Below, piece after piece: positions 8,895 through 20,200 of a DNA stretch of 64,000 bases. The position numbers and the translations under genes are program-made. Within the stretch, counting starts at the first letter, position 1; each line of letters starts with the position of its first letter. This stretch comes from JBFELU01 sp041551965 (lineage in GTDB: Bacteria > Actinomycetota > Acidimicrobiia > Spongiisociales > UBA11373). The DNA is taken from positions 1-64,000 of the forward strand of contig JBFELU010000002.1 of the NCBI GenBank assembly GCA_041551965.1. The letters run 5' to 3'. The notes beneath the pieces were generated by a model. It made no database searches and was not told the origin of the DNA. It saw only the letters and a program-made list of their open reading frames with translations.

Positions 8895-10007
8895 TCATGA
8901 CCACGGCGCTCCGAAGGTCCGCCAGGCCGTCACCACCGTGAACAGCACCAGCCACGCCAGGCTCGCGGGAATGAGCCGCTTCCAGCCGAGCGTCATCAGT
9001 TGGTCGTAGCGCAACCTGGGGAGCGTGGCCCGCACCCACATGAAGATGAACAGGAGGACGTAGGTCTTCAGGAAGAACCAGAAGATCGGCATCAATCCCG
9101 AGAGGAAGCCGGGCAGCACCCCGTCGAAGGTCGGGCCGAGCCAGCCGCCGAGAAAGAAGGTGGTGGCCAGAGCCGACAGGTTGAACATGTTGATGTACTC
9201 GGCCAGGAAGAACAGCGCAAAGCGGATGCCCGAGTACTCGGTGTGGAAGCCCCCCACAATCTCGGTCTCGGCTTCGACGAGATCGAAGGGAGCCCGGTTT
9301 GCCTCGGCGATCGCCGAGATGAAGAAGATCACGAAGGAGGGCAACAACCAGAAGATGAACCAGGCCGGGATGGGGCCCCGGAACGAGCCCTGTTGCAACT
9401 CGACGATCTGCGACATCGACATCGTCCCCAGAGCGAACGGCCCGGTGCCCATCTGGCTCGAGGCGAACAGGATCACCGGGATCAGCGACAGGCCCATCGC
9501 CGCCTCGTAGGAGATCATCTGGGCGGTGGCCCGAACCCCGCCGAGGAGCGGGTACTTGGAACCCGAGGACCACCCGGCGAACACGATGGCATACACCGCC
9601 AGCGACGACATGGCGAGGACGAACAGCACCGCCACGTTGAGATCGGTGCCCTGGAGGGTCACCCGCGTCTGGCCGATCGTGAACGGCTCCCCGATGGGGA
9701 TCACCAGGAAGATGAGGAAGGCCGGGATCATCGCCATCACCGGTGCCGCCAGGTACATCCCGAGCTCGACCTTCCGGGGGGTGATGAGCTCCTTGAAGAA
9801 GAGCTTGGCGCCGTCGGCGACGGTCTGCAGCACCCCGAAAGGCCCGGCCCGCATCGGCCCGACGCGGTTCTGCATGTCGGCCACGATCTTGCGCTCCATC
9901 CACACCAGAAGCAGGACGTTGACGACCAGCAGCGCAAATGCGGCGACGACCTTGATGATGGCCGACCACCACACGTTGGCGAAGAGGTCTTCGAGGAAGC
10001 CCGTCAC
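8895..10007 (-). CDS. nuoH: NADH-quinone oxidoreductase subunit H, quinone-site membrane subunit
   Basis: 370 residues, eight or nine membrane helices. Family signatures are visible: WMERKIVADMQNRVGP near the N-terminus, the acidic loop EANRAPFDLVEAETEIVGG lining the quinone and proton entry (E-channel), and LPRLRYDQLMTLGWK near the C-terminus. ATG at 10007 overlaps the nuoG stop as ATGA. This subunit joins the peripheral and membrane arms and forms much of the quinone-binding cavity together with NuoB and NuoD. Confidence 0.96.
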   Translation of the reverse strand: MTGFLEDLFANVWWSAIIKVVAAFALLVVNVLLLVWMERKIVADMQNRVGPMRAGPFGVLQTVADGAKLFFKELITPRKVELGMYLAAPVMAMIPAFLIFLVIPIGEPFTIGQTRVTLQGTDLNVAVLFVLAMSSLAVYAIVFAGWSSGSKYPLLGGVRATAQMISYEAAMGLSLIPVILFASSQMGTGPFALGTMSMSQIVELQQGSFRGPIPAWFIFWLLPSFVIFFISAIAEANRAPFDLVEAETEIVGGFHTEYSGIRFALFFLAEYINMFNLSALATTFFLGGWLGPTFDGVLPGFLSGLMPIFWFFLKTYVLLFIFMWVRATLPRLRYDQLMTLGWKRLIPASLAWLVLFTVVTAWRTFGAPWS

Positions 10008-12413
10008 GACACCGCCTCCACCGTCACCGCGGCTCCCGTGCCCACCGACACCCCCAGGTTGAACGGCAGGTAGACCGCACCGGGCACCAGGGAGTCGTCG
10101 AAGGCGGCGGTGAGCGTCGCCTCACCCTTCGAGCCGGTGAGATGCACCTGCGACCCCTCGGCGATCTCGAGCCGTCCCGCATCGTCGGGATGCAGGTAGA
10201 TCGCAGGATCTGGTGCCAGCCGGGCGAGCGATGGCCCGGCCTGCACCAGGGTGCCGCCGTCGTAGAGCACCCGGGCCAGGTGCAGGGTCCATTCCGCGGT
10301 CTCCGGCGCCGGCGCCTCTTCGGACGGCCGGTACTCGGGCCCCGATGTCCCCTCCGGACCGGGCGCCACGAGACCCTCCCGGCCGGCACCCCAGACCAGG
10401 GAGTCCCAGGTGATTCCCCGATAGGCGGGAGCCACTGCGGCGATCTCCTTGCCGAGCGCCGCCGCCGAAGTGGCCCCCAGCGACCGGTGCATGCGGCCGG
10501 CGAGATCCTCCAGCGCCTCCCACGACGGGCGTGCCAGCCCCGGGCCCGACAGCAGGGCATTCACCTTCTGCACCCGACCTTCGAGGTTGGTGACCGTGCC
10601 CTCGACCTCGCCGAAGCCGAGCACCGGGAAGACCACGTCGGCTCGTTCGACCGAGACGGTGCGGAACATGTCGAGCGCCACCACGAACTCGGCAGCCTCC
10701 AGCGCCGCCGAGCCCTCGGGGTGGTCGGCGGCCGGGTCGGCGCCGAGGAGCACCAGGCCCTTGACCTCACCCGCGATGAGCCCCGAGAGCACTCGCCCGG
10801 CGTCACGACCGGCAGCGTCGGGCAGCGGACCCCATACCTCCTCGAGGGAGGCCCGGGCACCGGCGTCGTCCACCGGGACCCTGCCGGGCAACAGGCCGGG
10901 GGCGAGCCCCATGTCGATGGCACCGTAGACGTTGGGGCGCCGAACCACCGGCATGATCGACACGTCGTGGAGCCCGGCGGCGAAACCGGCCACCGCCTCG
11001 GCGAGACGGGGATCCTCGGCAAGGCCGGTGCGGCCGACGATCGCCACCACCGGGCCCTCGGTGAGAGCGTGACGGGCCTCGGCGTAGTCACCCTCGCCGG
11101 CCGCCAGGCTGCGCAACACGTCGGCGCCGGCACCGGGGCGGTAGCGGAACGAGAACTCCGCCACGTCGTCCAACCCGTTGCGCCGGGGATGGACCACGAT
11201 CAACCGGGCCCCGAGTTCGGCGGCGGCCCGCCGCACGCGCAGGTAGAGGACCGGCAGCTCCTCCTTGAGGTCGGGAGCCCACAGCAGGATCGCCCCGGCC
11301 TTCTCCAGATCGGGGATCGATCCCCGCGACACCACCCCGGTGAGCAGGCGGGGATCGAGGCCGTCGCCCAACTGGGCGTCGACGCTGTTGGTCCCCAGTC
11401 CGGATCGCAGGAACTTGCCGAAGGCGTAGGCCTCTTCGTTGGTTCCCCGGGCCCCGCCGAGTCCGGCTACGGAGTCGGCGCCGGACGAGGTGATCACCGA
11501 ATCCAGCCCCTCGGCGGCCCGCTCCAGCGCCTCGGCCCAGGTGGTCTCCCTGAGCGCGCCGTCTTCACGCACGAGCGGCGCGGTGAGCCGGTCCGGTGAG
11601 TGGATGAACTCGAAACCGAACCGTCCCTTGTCACAGAGCCACCCCTGGTTGGTGGCGTCGTTGTCGACACCCTGGAAGCGCAGGACCCGCCCCTGCGAGG
11701 CCTGCACCGAGATGCGGCACCCCACCGAGCAATGGGGGCAAGTGCTCTCGACTGCCTCGAGATCCCAGGGCCGGGCCCGGAACCGGTATGGAGTGGCGGT
11801 GAGGGCACCGACCGGGCAGATCTGCACGGTGTTGCCGCTGAAGTAGGAGGCAAACGGTTCGTCGGGGAAGGTGTTGACCTGGGTGGTGTTGCCCCGGTCG
11901 CGGAACTCGATCAGCGGATCCCCCGAGATCTCGTCGCTGAACCGGGTGCACCGGGCACAGAGGATGCACCGCTCCCGATCCAGGAGCACGAGCTCCGAGA
12001 TCGGTATCGGTTTGGGGTAGTGGCGCTTCTCTTCCACGAAGCGGCTCTCGCCCGGCCCGTGTGACACCGTCTGATCCTGAAGGGGACATTCCCCGCCCTT
12101 GTCGCACACCGGGCAGTCGAGGGGATGATTGATGAGCAGAAGCTCCAGGATCCCCTCCTGGGCCTTCTCGACCGTCGGTGAGTTGGTATGGACCACCATT
12201 CCGTCCGCCACCGGCATCGTGCACGACGTCCCGAGGGCCGTCCCCCGGGGCCCTTCGACTTCGACCAGGCACATCCGGCACATCCCGACCGGCTTCATGC
12301 GCGGGTGCCAGCAGAAGTGAGGGATGTAGACGCCGACCTCCTGGAGCGCCTCGATCAACAGGGAGCCGGCCGGGACCTGCCGTTCGGCGCCGTCCACCGT
12401 GATGGTCACTTTC

Positions 12414-12421
<8 letters not shown>
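10004..12421 (-). CDS. nuoG: NADH-quinone oxidoreductase subunit G
   Basis: 805 residues. It opens with an adrenodoxin-like [2Fe-2S] domain (HFCWHPRMKPVGMCRMC). Next come the N4/N5 ligand regions (HPLDCPVCDKGGECPLQD and CILCARCTRFSDE followed by CPVGAL). Then CPHCSVGC with a later LCDKGRFG indicates the extra N7 [4Fe-4S] cluster found in only part of the family. The rest is a molybdopterin-oxidoreductase-like fold. I place the start at TTG 12421, because a purine-rich AAGGGGGG lies about 6 nt upstream and it overlaps the nuoF stop by 8 bases. GTG 12409 is an alternative. Confidence 0.93.
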
Positions 12422-13696
<1,275 letters not shown>

Positions 13697-13700
<4 letters not shown>

Positions 13701-14305
13701 TCGCCACCCCCCACGCTGCCGAGCGGACCGAAGGCCGGAACGGGCGCCACCGCGCCCTCGGCCTCGGCGGGGCCCCACTCGAATGAGCGCCGGCCGCCGA
13801 AGCGTTCCTGCATCTCGTCGCCGCGAACCACCTCGGGCAGCTCCTCGCGCAGCCAGCGGCACAGGGCCCGGCCCTGCTCCGGGGTCACCCCCTCCACCAA
13901 CTCGTAGTTGACCTGGACCGCGGGGGCCCCGCCGCAGGCACCGATGCACTCCACGTGCTCGACCCCGAACAGGTCGTCGGCGTCGCCGTCGGCCACACCG
14001 GTCTCGTCGGCGACGGCGTCCAGCACGTCGTCGGCTCCCAGCAGCATGCACGAGATGGAGGTGCACACCGAGACCAGGTAGCGGCCCGGGGGGCGACGCT
14101 TGTACATCGTGTAGAAGGAGGCCACCGCCTGGACCTGGGCGGGACTGAGCCCGGTCAGGTCCGCCACCCGGCGTTGCCCGGCGTCGGTGAGGTGCCCGTC
14201 GTGGAACATCACCAGATAGAGGAGCGGCATCACCGCCGACCGTTTGTCGGGGTAGCGGGCGATGATCTCCCGGGCCCGTTCCTCGAGATCCGGTGACCAG
14301 GTCAT
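13697..14305 (-). CDS. nuoE: NADH-quinone oxidoreductase subunit E, [2Fe-2S]
   Basis: 202 residues, thioredoxin-like [2Fe-2S] subunit of the NADH module. Ligands of cluster N1a are visible as CTSISC and CIGACGG. The helical N-terminus (VMPLLYLVMFHDGHLT) matches the family. The last 40 residues after the FeS domain are Gly/Pro/Ala-rich and not conserved. ATG at 14305 overlaps the nuoD stop as ATGA. Confidence 0.95.
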
Positions 14306-15732
14306 CGATCTACGTCTCCCAGCACCGGGTCGACCGAGGCGAGGGTGGCGACCGTGTCGGCGATCAGCGAGTCGGTGAGCATCACCGGAAGGGCCTGCAC
14401 GTTGGCGAACGACGGGGCCCGAACGTGGAGGCGCCACGGCTTGGAACCACCGTCCGACACGACGAACATCCCCAGCTCACCGCGAGGCGACTCGATGGCC
14501 TGGTAGATCTCACCCTCGGGCACCTTGAAGCCCTCGGTGAAGATCTTGAAGTGGTGGATCAGCGCCTCCATCGACTGGTTGATGCGCATGCGGGGCGGCG
14601 GCGTGATCTTGCGGTCGTCGGAGCGGTAGTCGCCCCGGGGCATGCGCTCGACGGCCTGGCGCACGAGAGACAGCGACTGCCGCATCTCCTCCATCCGCAC
14701 CAGATAGCGGTCGAAGGTGTCGCCGTGCTTCCCGATGGGGACCTCGAAGTCGTATTCCTCGATCCCGGAGTAGGGAAACGCCTTGCGAAGGTCCCAGTCG
14801 ATCCCGGAGGCCCGCATGATCGGTCCGGTCACCCCGTAGGCGAGACATTCCTCCGGGGTGATGACCCCGACCCCCTGGGTCCGCTCGATGAAGATCGGGT
14901 TCCCTGTGAGCAGATCCTCGTAGTCGGCGATGCCCCTCGGGATGAGCTCCAGGAGCCGCTCGACGTCGTCCTCCCACCCGTCGGGGAGATCGGCGGCGAC
15001 GCCGCCGGTGCGGATGTAGTTGTGGTTCATCCGCAGCCCGGTGACCTTCTCGAAGAAGTTGAGGATCTCCTCCCGCTCCCGAAAGCCGTAGAGCATCATC
15101 GACAGGGCCCCGACGTCCATGCCCTGGGTGGCCACCCACACCAGGTGGGACGAGAGCCGATTGAGTTCCGTCATCAGGATGCGGATCACCCGGGCCCGGG
15201 GCGGGACCTCGATGCCGAGCAGGGCCTCCGTCGCCAGCGAGAAACAGAGTTCATTGTGGAAGGGCGACAGGTAGTCCATGCGGGTGACGTTGGTGGGGCC
15301 CTGGAGGAACGAGAGCGTCTCAGCGGTCTTCTCCATCCCGGTGTGGAGATAGCCGATGATCGGCTTGGCACGCCGGATCGTCTCCCCGTCGAGTTCGAGT
15401 TGGAGGCGGAGCACCCCGTGGGTGGCGGGGTGCTGGGGTCCCATGTTGACGATCTGGACTTCATCCCCGACGGCTTCGGGTTCCTCCAGGTAGTCGTCGG
15501 CGACCAGCCGTCCCTCCTGGTCGGCGAGCACCGCACCCTCCTCGGCCCCCAGCATCTCCTGGGCGCCCTCGTCGGTGAACCGCCCCAGGTCTGCCGGGGT
15601 CTCGGTGCCGGTGAGCCACATCTCGTGGACACGGCGCCGATCGACCGCCGGATCGGCCGTCTCGGTGGTGGCGGGGCGCTCGACCGAGGGAGTCTCGAGG
15701 TCGCCGGTGCTGAGATCGGGAGGATTGCTCAT
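14302..15732 (-). CDS. nuoD: NADH-quinone oxidoreductase subunit D (49 kDa type)
   Basis: 476 residues. The quinone-site motif VNMGPQHPATHGVLR starts near residue 95, so there is an N-terminal extension of about 90 residues that is acidic and of low conservation, longer than in most NuoD proteins. The remainder is canonical: GYLHTGMEK, YLSPFHNELCF, and the C-terminal ESPRGELGMFVVSDG. Like other NuoD proteins it lacks the Ni-Fe ligands of related hydrogenases. The start overlaps the nuoC stop by four bases. What the extension does is unknown. Confidence 0.95.
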   Translation of the reverse strand: MSNPPDLSTGDLETPSVERPATTETADPAVDRRRVHEMWLTGTETPADLGRFTDEGAQEMLGAEEGAVLADQEGRLVADDYLEEPEAVGDEVQIVNMGPQHPATHGVLRLQLELDGETIRRAKPIIGYLHTGMEKTAETLSFLQGPTNVTRMDYLSPFHNELCFSLATEALLGIEVPPRARVIRILMTELNRLSSHLVWVATQGMDVGALSMMLYGFREREEILNFFEKVTGLRMNHNYIRTGGVAADLPDGWEDDVERLLELIPRGIADYEDLLTGNPIFIERTQGVGVITPEECLAYGVTGPIMRASGIDWDLRKAFPYSGIEEYDFEVPIGKHGDTFDRYLVRMEEMRQSLSLVRQAVERMPRGDYRSDDRKITPPPRMRINQSMEALIHHFKIFTEGFKVPEGEIYQAIESPRGELGMFVVSDGGSKPWRLHVRAPSFANVQALPVMLTDSLIADTVATLASVDPVLGDVDR

Positions 15733-16175
15733 GTCGCCTTGTCGGCCCCCTTGAACTGAATCGGCACCGAGCCGACCGGTTCGTCCTTGCGGAGCGGATG
15801 CCCGTACCAGTCGTCCGGGAGCAGGATCCGGGTCAGCGAGGGGTGCCCGGGGAAGCGGATCCCGAAGAGGTCGTAGGCCTCACGCTCGTAGAAGTTGGCC
15901 CCGGGGAACACCCCGGTGATCGAGGGAACCTCAGGCGGGTCGCCGGCCGCCGCCACCGAGATATGCAGGCGTGCCTTCTCGGCGATGTTGAGGAGGTTGA
16001 CCACGACTTCGAACCGATCGGGCCGCCGGTGGAGGTGATCGACGGCGGCCAGGTCCACGAACAGTTCGTAGCCGGCGTCCCGGGCCGCCTCCACGAAAGA
16101 GACCAGGTCCTCAGCACCGACACGGACCCTCCCCTCCCCTTCGAAGGTGGCATCGGGGAAGGCCTCGGGGTTCAT
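15729..16175 (-). CDS. nuoC: NADH-quinone oxidoreductase subunit C (30 kDa type)
   Basis: 148 residues, short for a family that often reaches about 200. The conserved C-terminal block is intact (NFYEREAYDLFGIRFPGHPS followed by RILLPDDWYGHPLRKD). ATG at 16175 overlaps the nuoB stop as ATGA; the frame stays open further upstream, but that part overlaps nuoB. NuoC has no cofactor and stabilises the NuoB-NuoD connection. Confidence 0.94.
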   Translation of the reverse strand: MNPEAFPDATFEGEGRVRVGAEDLVSFVEAARDAGYELFVDLAAVDHLHRRPDRFEVVVNLLNIAEKARLHISVAAAGDPPEVPSITGVFPGANFYEREAYDLFGIRFPGHPSLTRILLPDDWYGHPLRKDEPVGSVPIQFKGADKAT

Positions 16176-16648
16176 CGCAGTGCCGCCTTCCCCTCCATCA
16201 CCATGTCCTGGAGCGTGAGGATTCCGTGGATCAGCGATTGCGGGCCGGGGGGGCAGCCGGGGACGTAGACGTCGACGGGGACTACCTGATCGACACCCTG
16301 AACCAGGGCATTGTTGTTGAACATGCCGCCGGTCGAAGCGCAGGCCCCCATCGAGATGACCCACTTGGGCTCCGGCATCTGGTCGTAGACCTGGCGAAGC
16401 ACCGGGGCCATCTTTTGGGAGAGGCGCCCGGCCACGATCATCAGATCGGCCTGGCGGGGCGAGGCCCGGAACACCTCCATGCCGAAGCGGGCCAGGTCGT
16501 GGTGGGCGGCGCCGGTCGACATCATCTCGATGGCACAGCAGGCGAGCCCGAAGGTGGCCGGCCACATGGAACGGGTGCGGGCCCAGTTGACCGCCTTGTG
16601 GAGGGTGGTGGTGAGGATGTTCTCCGAGGGCCGCTCGGCTCGCGCCAT
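16172..16648 (-). CDS. nuoB: NADH-quinone oxidoreductase subunit B, cluster N2
   Basis: 158 residues. Ligands of the terminal [4Fe-4S] cluster N2 are visible: the adjacent cysteines in GLACCAIEMM, then GACASTGGMF and VPGCPPGP. N2 hands electrons to menaquinone in the cavity formed with NuoD and NuoH. ATG shares one base with the nuoA stop (TGATG). Confidence 0.95.
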   Translation of the reverse strand: MARAERPSENILTTTLHKAVNWARTRSMWPATFGLACCAIEMMSTGAAHHDLARFGMEVFRASPRQADLMIVAGRLSQKMAPVLRQVYDQMPEPKWVISMGACASTGGMFNNNALVQGVDQVVPVDVYVPGCPPGPQSLIHGILTLQDMVMEGKAALR

Positions 16649-17064
16649 CAGGCGGCCTCCTCGACGTCGGGGGCCACCACCCGGCGATAGCGCTCCCGGC
16701 GGGCGATGTTCCAATCGAGCGCCCCACGGCGCCACACGTAGACCAGGGTCTCGATCAGCAGGAAGGTGAAGATCCCCACTGCGGCCACGCCCGGCCAACC
16801 GAGTGTCTCGAATCGCACCGCCCAGGCGAAGAGGAACACGATCTCGATGTCGAAGATCACGAACAGCATCGCCACCAGATAGAACTTCACGGGGAACCGC
16901 TGGACCGGCTCCTGGAGCGGCACGATGCCGCACTCGTAGGGCTCAAGCTTCTCCGGCGTGGGGTTGCGGGGAGCGATGAGCCGGCCCAGGAGCATGACGA
17001 GGCTCGCAAAACCGAGGGCCAGGAGGAACATGATGGCGATCGGCAGGTAGTCGGTCAGCGTCAT
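16648..17064 (-). CDS. nuoA: NADH-quinone oxidoreductase subunit A
   Basis: 138 residues, three membrane helices, first gene of the fourteen-gene nuo operon. Signatures are KLEPYECGIVP in the first loop and the acidic helix FVIFDIEIVFLFAWA. ATG at 17064. The 171 bases upstream contain the likely operon promoter. A basic and acidic tail of about 25 residues follows the third helix. Confidence 0.95.
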   Translation of the reverse strand: MTLTDYLPIAIMFLLALGFASLVMLLGRLIAPRNPTPEKLEPYECGIVPLQEPVQRFPVKFYLVAMLFVIFDIEIVFLFAWAVRFETLGWPGVAAVGIFTFLLIETLVYVWRRGALDWNIARRERYRRVVAPDVEEAA

Positions 17065-17074
17065 GTGGCTTGCT

Positions 17075-17092
17075 CCACGAATGTGGAGGCTA
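17075..17092 (-). promoter_or_regulatory. Candidate nuo operon promoter (-10) with leader hairpin
   Basis: Read on the minus strand, TAGCCT (17087-17092) fits the TAnnnT -10 pattern of this genome. It sits about 22 bases before the nuoA start and is followed by CCACATTCGTGG, a short inverted repeat (17075-17086). No clear -35 was found. The rest of 17093-17235 shows nothing else I can name. Confidence 0.35.
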
Positions 17093-17235
17093 GCGGGTCG
17101 ATGGGGCGGTTCGGCCCGGTCCTCGAATCCGTCTAGGCCAACGCGACTTGGTGCTCCGAAAGGAATGTCATCGGGCTGGGTTTGGTCAGTTCACCGCTTC
17201 CGGGTGCGACGTGCTCAGCAGGCCGGAAGGGAGGC

Positions 17236-20200
17236 TCAGCCGCCAACGGTGATCGTGAAGATCTGCACGGCCGAAACGTCGATCCCACCGTCGGCGGTGC
17301 CGCCGTCGTCGCGGATCCGGATCTCGAGGGTGGCCGTGCCGATGCCGACCGCGACGGGAGTGAAGGTGAGGGTCCCATCACCGGCCACTGCGGGCAGCAC
17401 ATCGAAGAGACCCGGGTTGTCGTTGGCAGTCACTTCGAAGGTGAGCACCTGCCAGGCCTCATCCGGGGGACCGGCGACGATCCCGGTTCCCCAGGCGGCC
17501 GAGTAGGCGCCCGAACCTTCGGTCACCGTCACGTCGGGACCCTTGGTGAACCGGGGAACGTCGTTCACCGGCGTCACCACGATGGTGAGCATCACGGTGG
17601 GAGAGGTGTCCTCGCCGCCGTCTGCGGTCCCGCCGTCGTCGCGGAGCCGGATACCGATGAAGGCGGTGCCGGCGGCGTCGGCGGCGGGGGTGAAGCTCAG
17701 CGTGCCGTCGAGGGCGACGGCCGGGGGCGTGGCGAACAGGTCGGCATTGGAGTTGGCCACGACCTCGAAGGAGAGCGCCTGGCCGGCCTCGTCGGCCGGA
17801 CCGGCGGTCATGCCGGTGGCCCAGGCCGCGGCATGGGCGCCCGAGTCCTCGGCGATCACCACGTCGAAGCCCCGATCGAAGGCGGGGGCGTCGTTCAACG
17901 CGCCGACCGCCACCGTGACCGTGGCGGTGGCGTATCCCCCGAGACCGTCGGTGATCGAGTAGGTGAAGGTGTCGGTGCCGGAGAAGTCGGCCGGAGGCTC
18001 ATAGCGATAGCTGCCGCCGCCCACATCGGTGACCGTGCCGCCCTGAGCGGTCGCCACATCGAATCCCGACAGCGTCACCGGATCCAGATCGGCATCGGTG
18101 TCGTTGGCCAGCCAATCGCCCGCGTCCGAGAACACGATGGCCCCGTCCTCGAAGACCGGGAAGGGTCCGTCGGAGGTCGCGACCGGCGGGTTGTTCGTGG
18201 TGGCGTTGTTGGCGCCGCCCACGCTCGTCACCCGGGTCCCGAAGGCATCGGTGTCGATCGTGAGGGCCGCAGCGGCACAGGTCGCCGCCCCGGAGGTTGC
18301 CGGCTCCCAGCAGAAGCTGTCGTCGGCGTCCTGACCGTTGGGGGCGAGAGACAGCGATTGGCCGAACGCGACCGGGATCAGCGCCCCCTCGTTGTTGGGC
18401 AGCGGATCCCAGACCCCGAGGGCGTCGGGCGGGTTTCCGTTGCGGTTCGCCGCAGTGTCGGGCCCCCAGGCCACGAAGTCGACCAGTTCGTATCCCTCGT
18501 CGTACAGCCACAGCTCGTCGCCGGCGGAATCGAGGAGCGTGGAGCCGCCGGCCCACAGCTCGAGATCGGTCCCGCCCACCACGTTGGTGAAGCCCGGGTT
18601 CGTCGTGGTCTGGTCGACCCCCAACCACAGCACCGCATAGCCGCCCGCCGGGATCACGCTCCCGCCGGGGAAGGCATAGGTGAACGAGGCGGGAGCGTCG
18701 AAGGACCCGGTGATGTGGTCCGAATCGGACAGCATCCACCCCGACACGTCGAGCGGGTGCCCGGAGGCGTTGTAGAGCTCGACGAACTCGTCGTTCTCGA
18801 TGATGCCTTCCAGTCCCGTGCTCTGCTCGAAGAGAACCTCATTGATCACGGCCCGGCCCGCTTCCGGCGACAGGACGTAGTCGGTCACCGTCACGGTGAC
18901 GGTCGCCGTGTCGGTCAGCGCACCGTCGGTGACGTCGTACGTGAAGGTGTCGACCCCGATGAAGGTGCCGTTGGGGGTGTAGGTACACCCGTTGGCGTCA
19001 CATGTCACGCTGCCCTGAGCGGTGGCCGTCGGTCCGGACGGCACGATGCTGAGAGCGTCGCCGTCGGCGTCGGTGTCGTTGTCGACCAGTTCGGCGGCCG
19101 GGATCACCAGCGTGGCGACGAGGGCCACCTCGAAGTCGGCCGCCGTGTCGCCGCCGTCGGGATCATCACCGGCCAGCGGGGCGTCGGCGACCGGGGTCAC
19201 CGCGATCAGCACGGCGCCGGTGGCCGGATCGGTGCCGTCGGTGACCGAGTAGGTGAACGTGTCGGCCCCGGCGAAGTCGGCGGGCGGGTCATAGCGGTAC
19301 GACCCGGCGCCGAGATCGGTGACCGTGCCCCCGGCGGCGGTGATCGCATCGAACCCGGTGAGGGTGATGGCGCCGCCCTCGATGTCGGTGTCGTTCCCCA
19401 GCCAGTCGGTGGCCGCGGTGAAGGTGAGCGGGGTGTCCTCGGCGGTGGTGTACCAATCGCCGGCGGCGTTGGGGGCGTCGTTGACGGCCGACACCGTGAC
19501 GGTGACCGTCGCGGTATCGCTGTCGGTGCCGTCGCTCACGGTGTAGGTGAAGGTGTCGGTCCCGCCGAAGTGGGCCGGCGGGGTGTAGGTGTAGGTGCCG
19601 TTGCCGTGGTCGACGACGGACCCGCCCGCGCTGGAGATCCCGTCGAAAGCGCTCACCGTGAGCGGATCGGCGTCGGGATCGGTGTCGTTCCCCAGCCAGT
19701 CGGTGGCGGCATGGAACAGCTTGGGAGTGTCCTCGTCGGTGGCCGCCGAGTCGTCGGTCGCTTCTGGTGGGTCGTTGACCGCACCGACGCTCACCGTCAC
19801 GGTGGCGGTGTCGGTGCCGCCTGCTCCGTCGGACACCGTGTAGGTGAAGGTGTCGCTGCCGTTGAACCCTGCCGCCGGGGTGTAGGTATAGGTGCCGTCG
19901 AGGTTGTCGACGATGGTGCCGCCCGCGGTCGACGCGGCATCGAACGCCGTGATGGTGAGCGGGTCGTTCTCGGGGTCGGTGTCGTTCCCCAGCCAATCGG
20001 TCGAGGCGGTGAAGACCTTGGGGGTGTCCTCGTCGGTCGAGGCGGTGTCGTCGACGGCATCGGGCGGATCATCGACGGCGGTGACGGTCACCGTGACGGT
20101 GGCGGTGCCGGTGTTCCCGGCGGCGTCGGTGGCGGTGTAGGTGAAGGTGTCTTCGCCGGAGAACTCGGCGGCCGGGGTGTAGGTGTAGGAGCCGTCCAGG

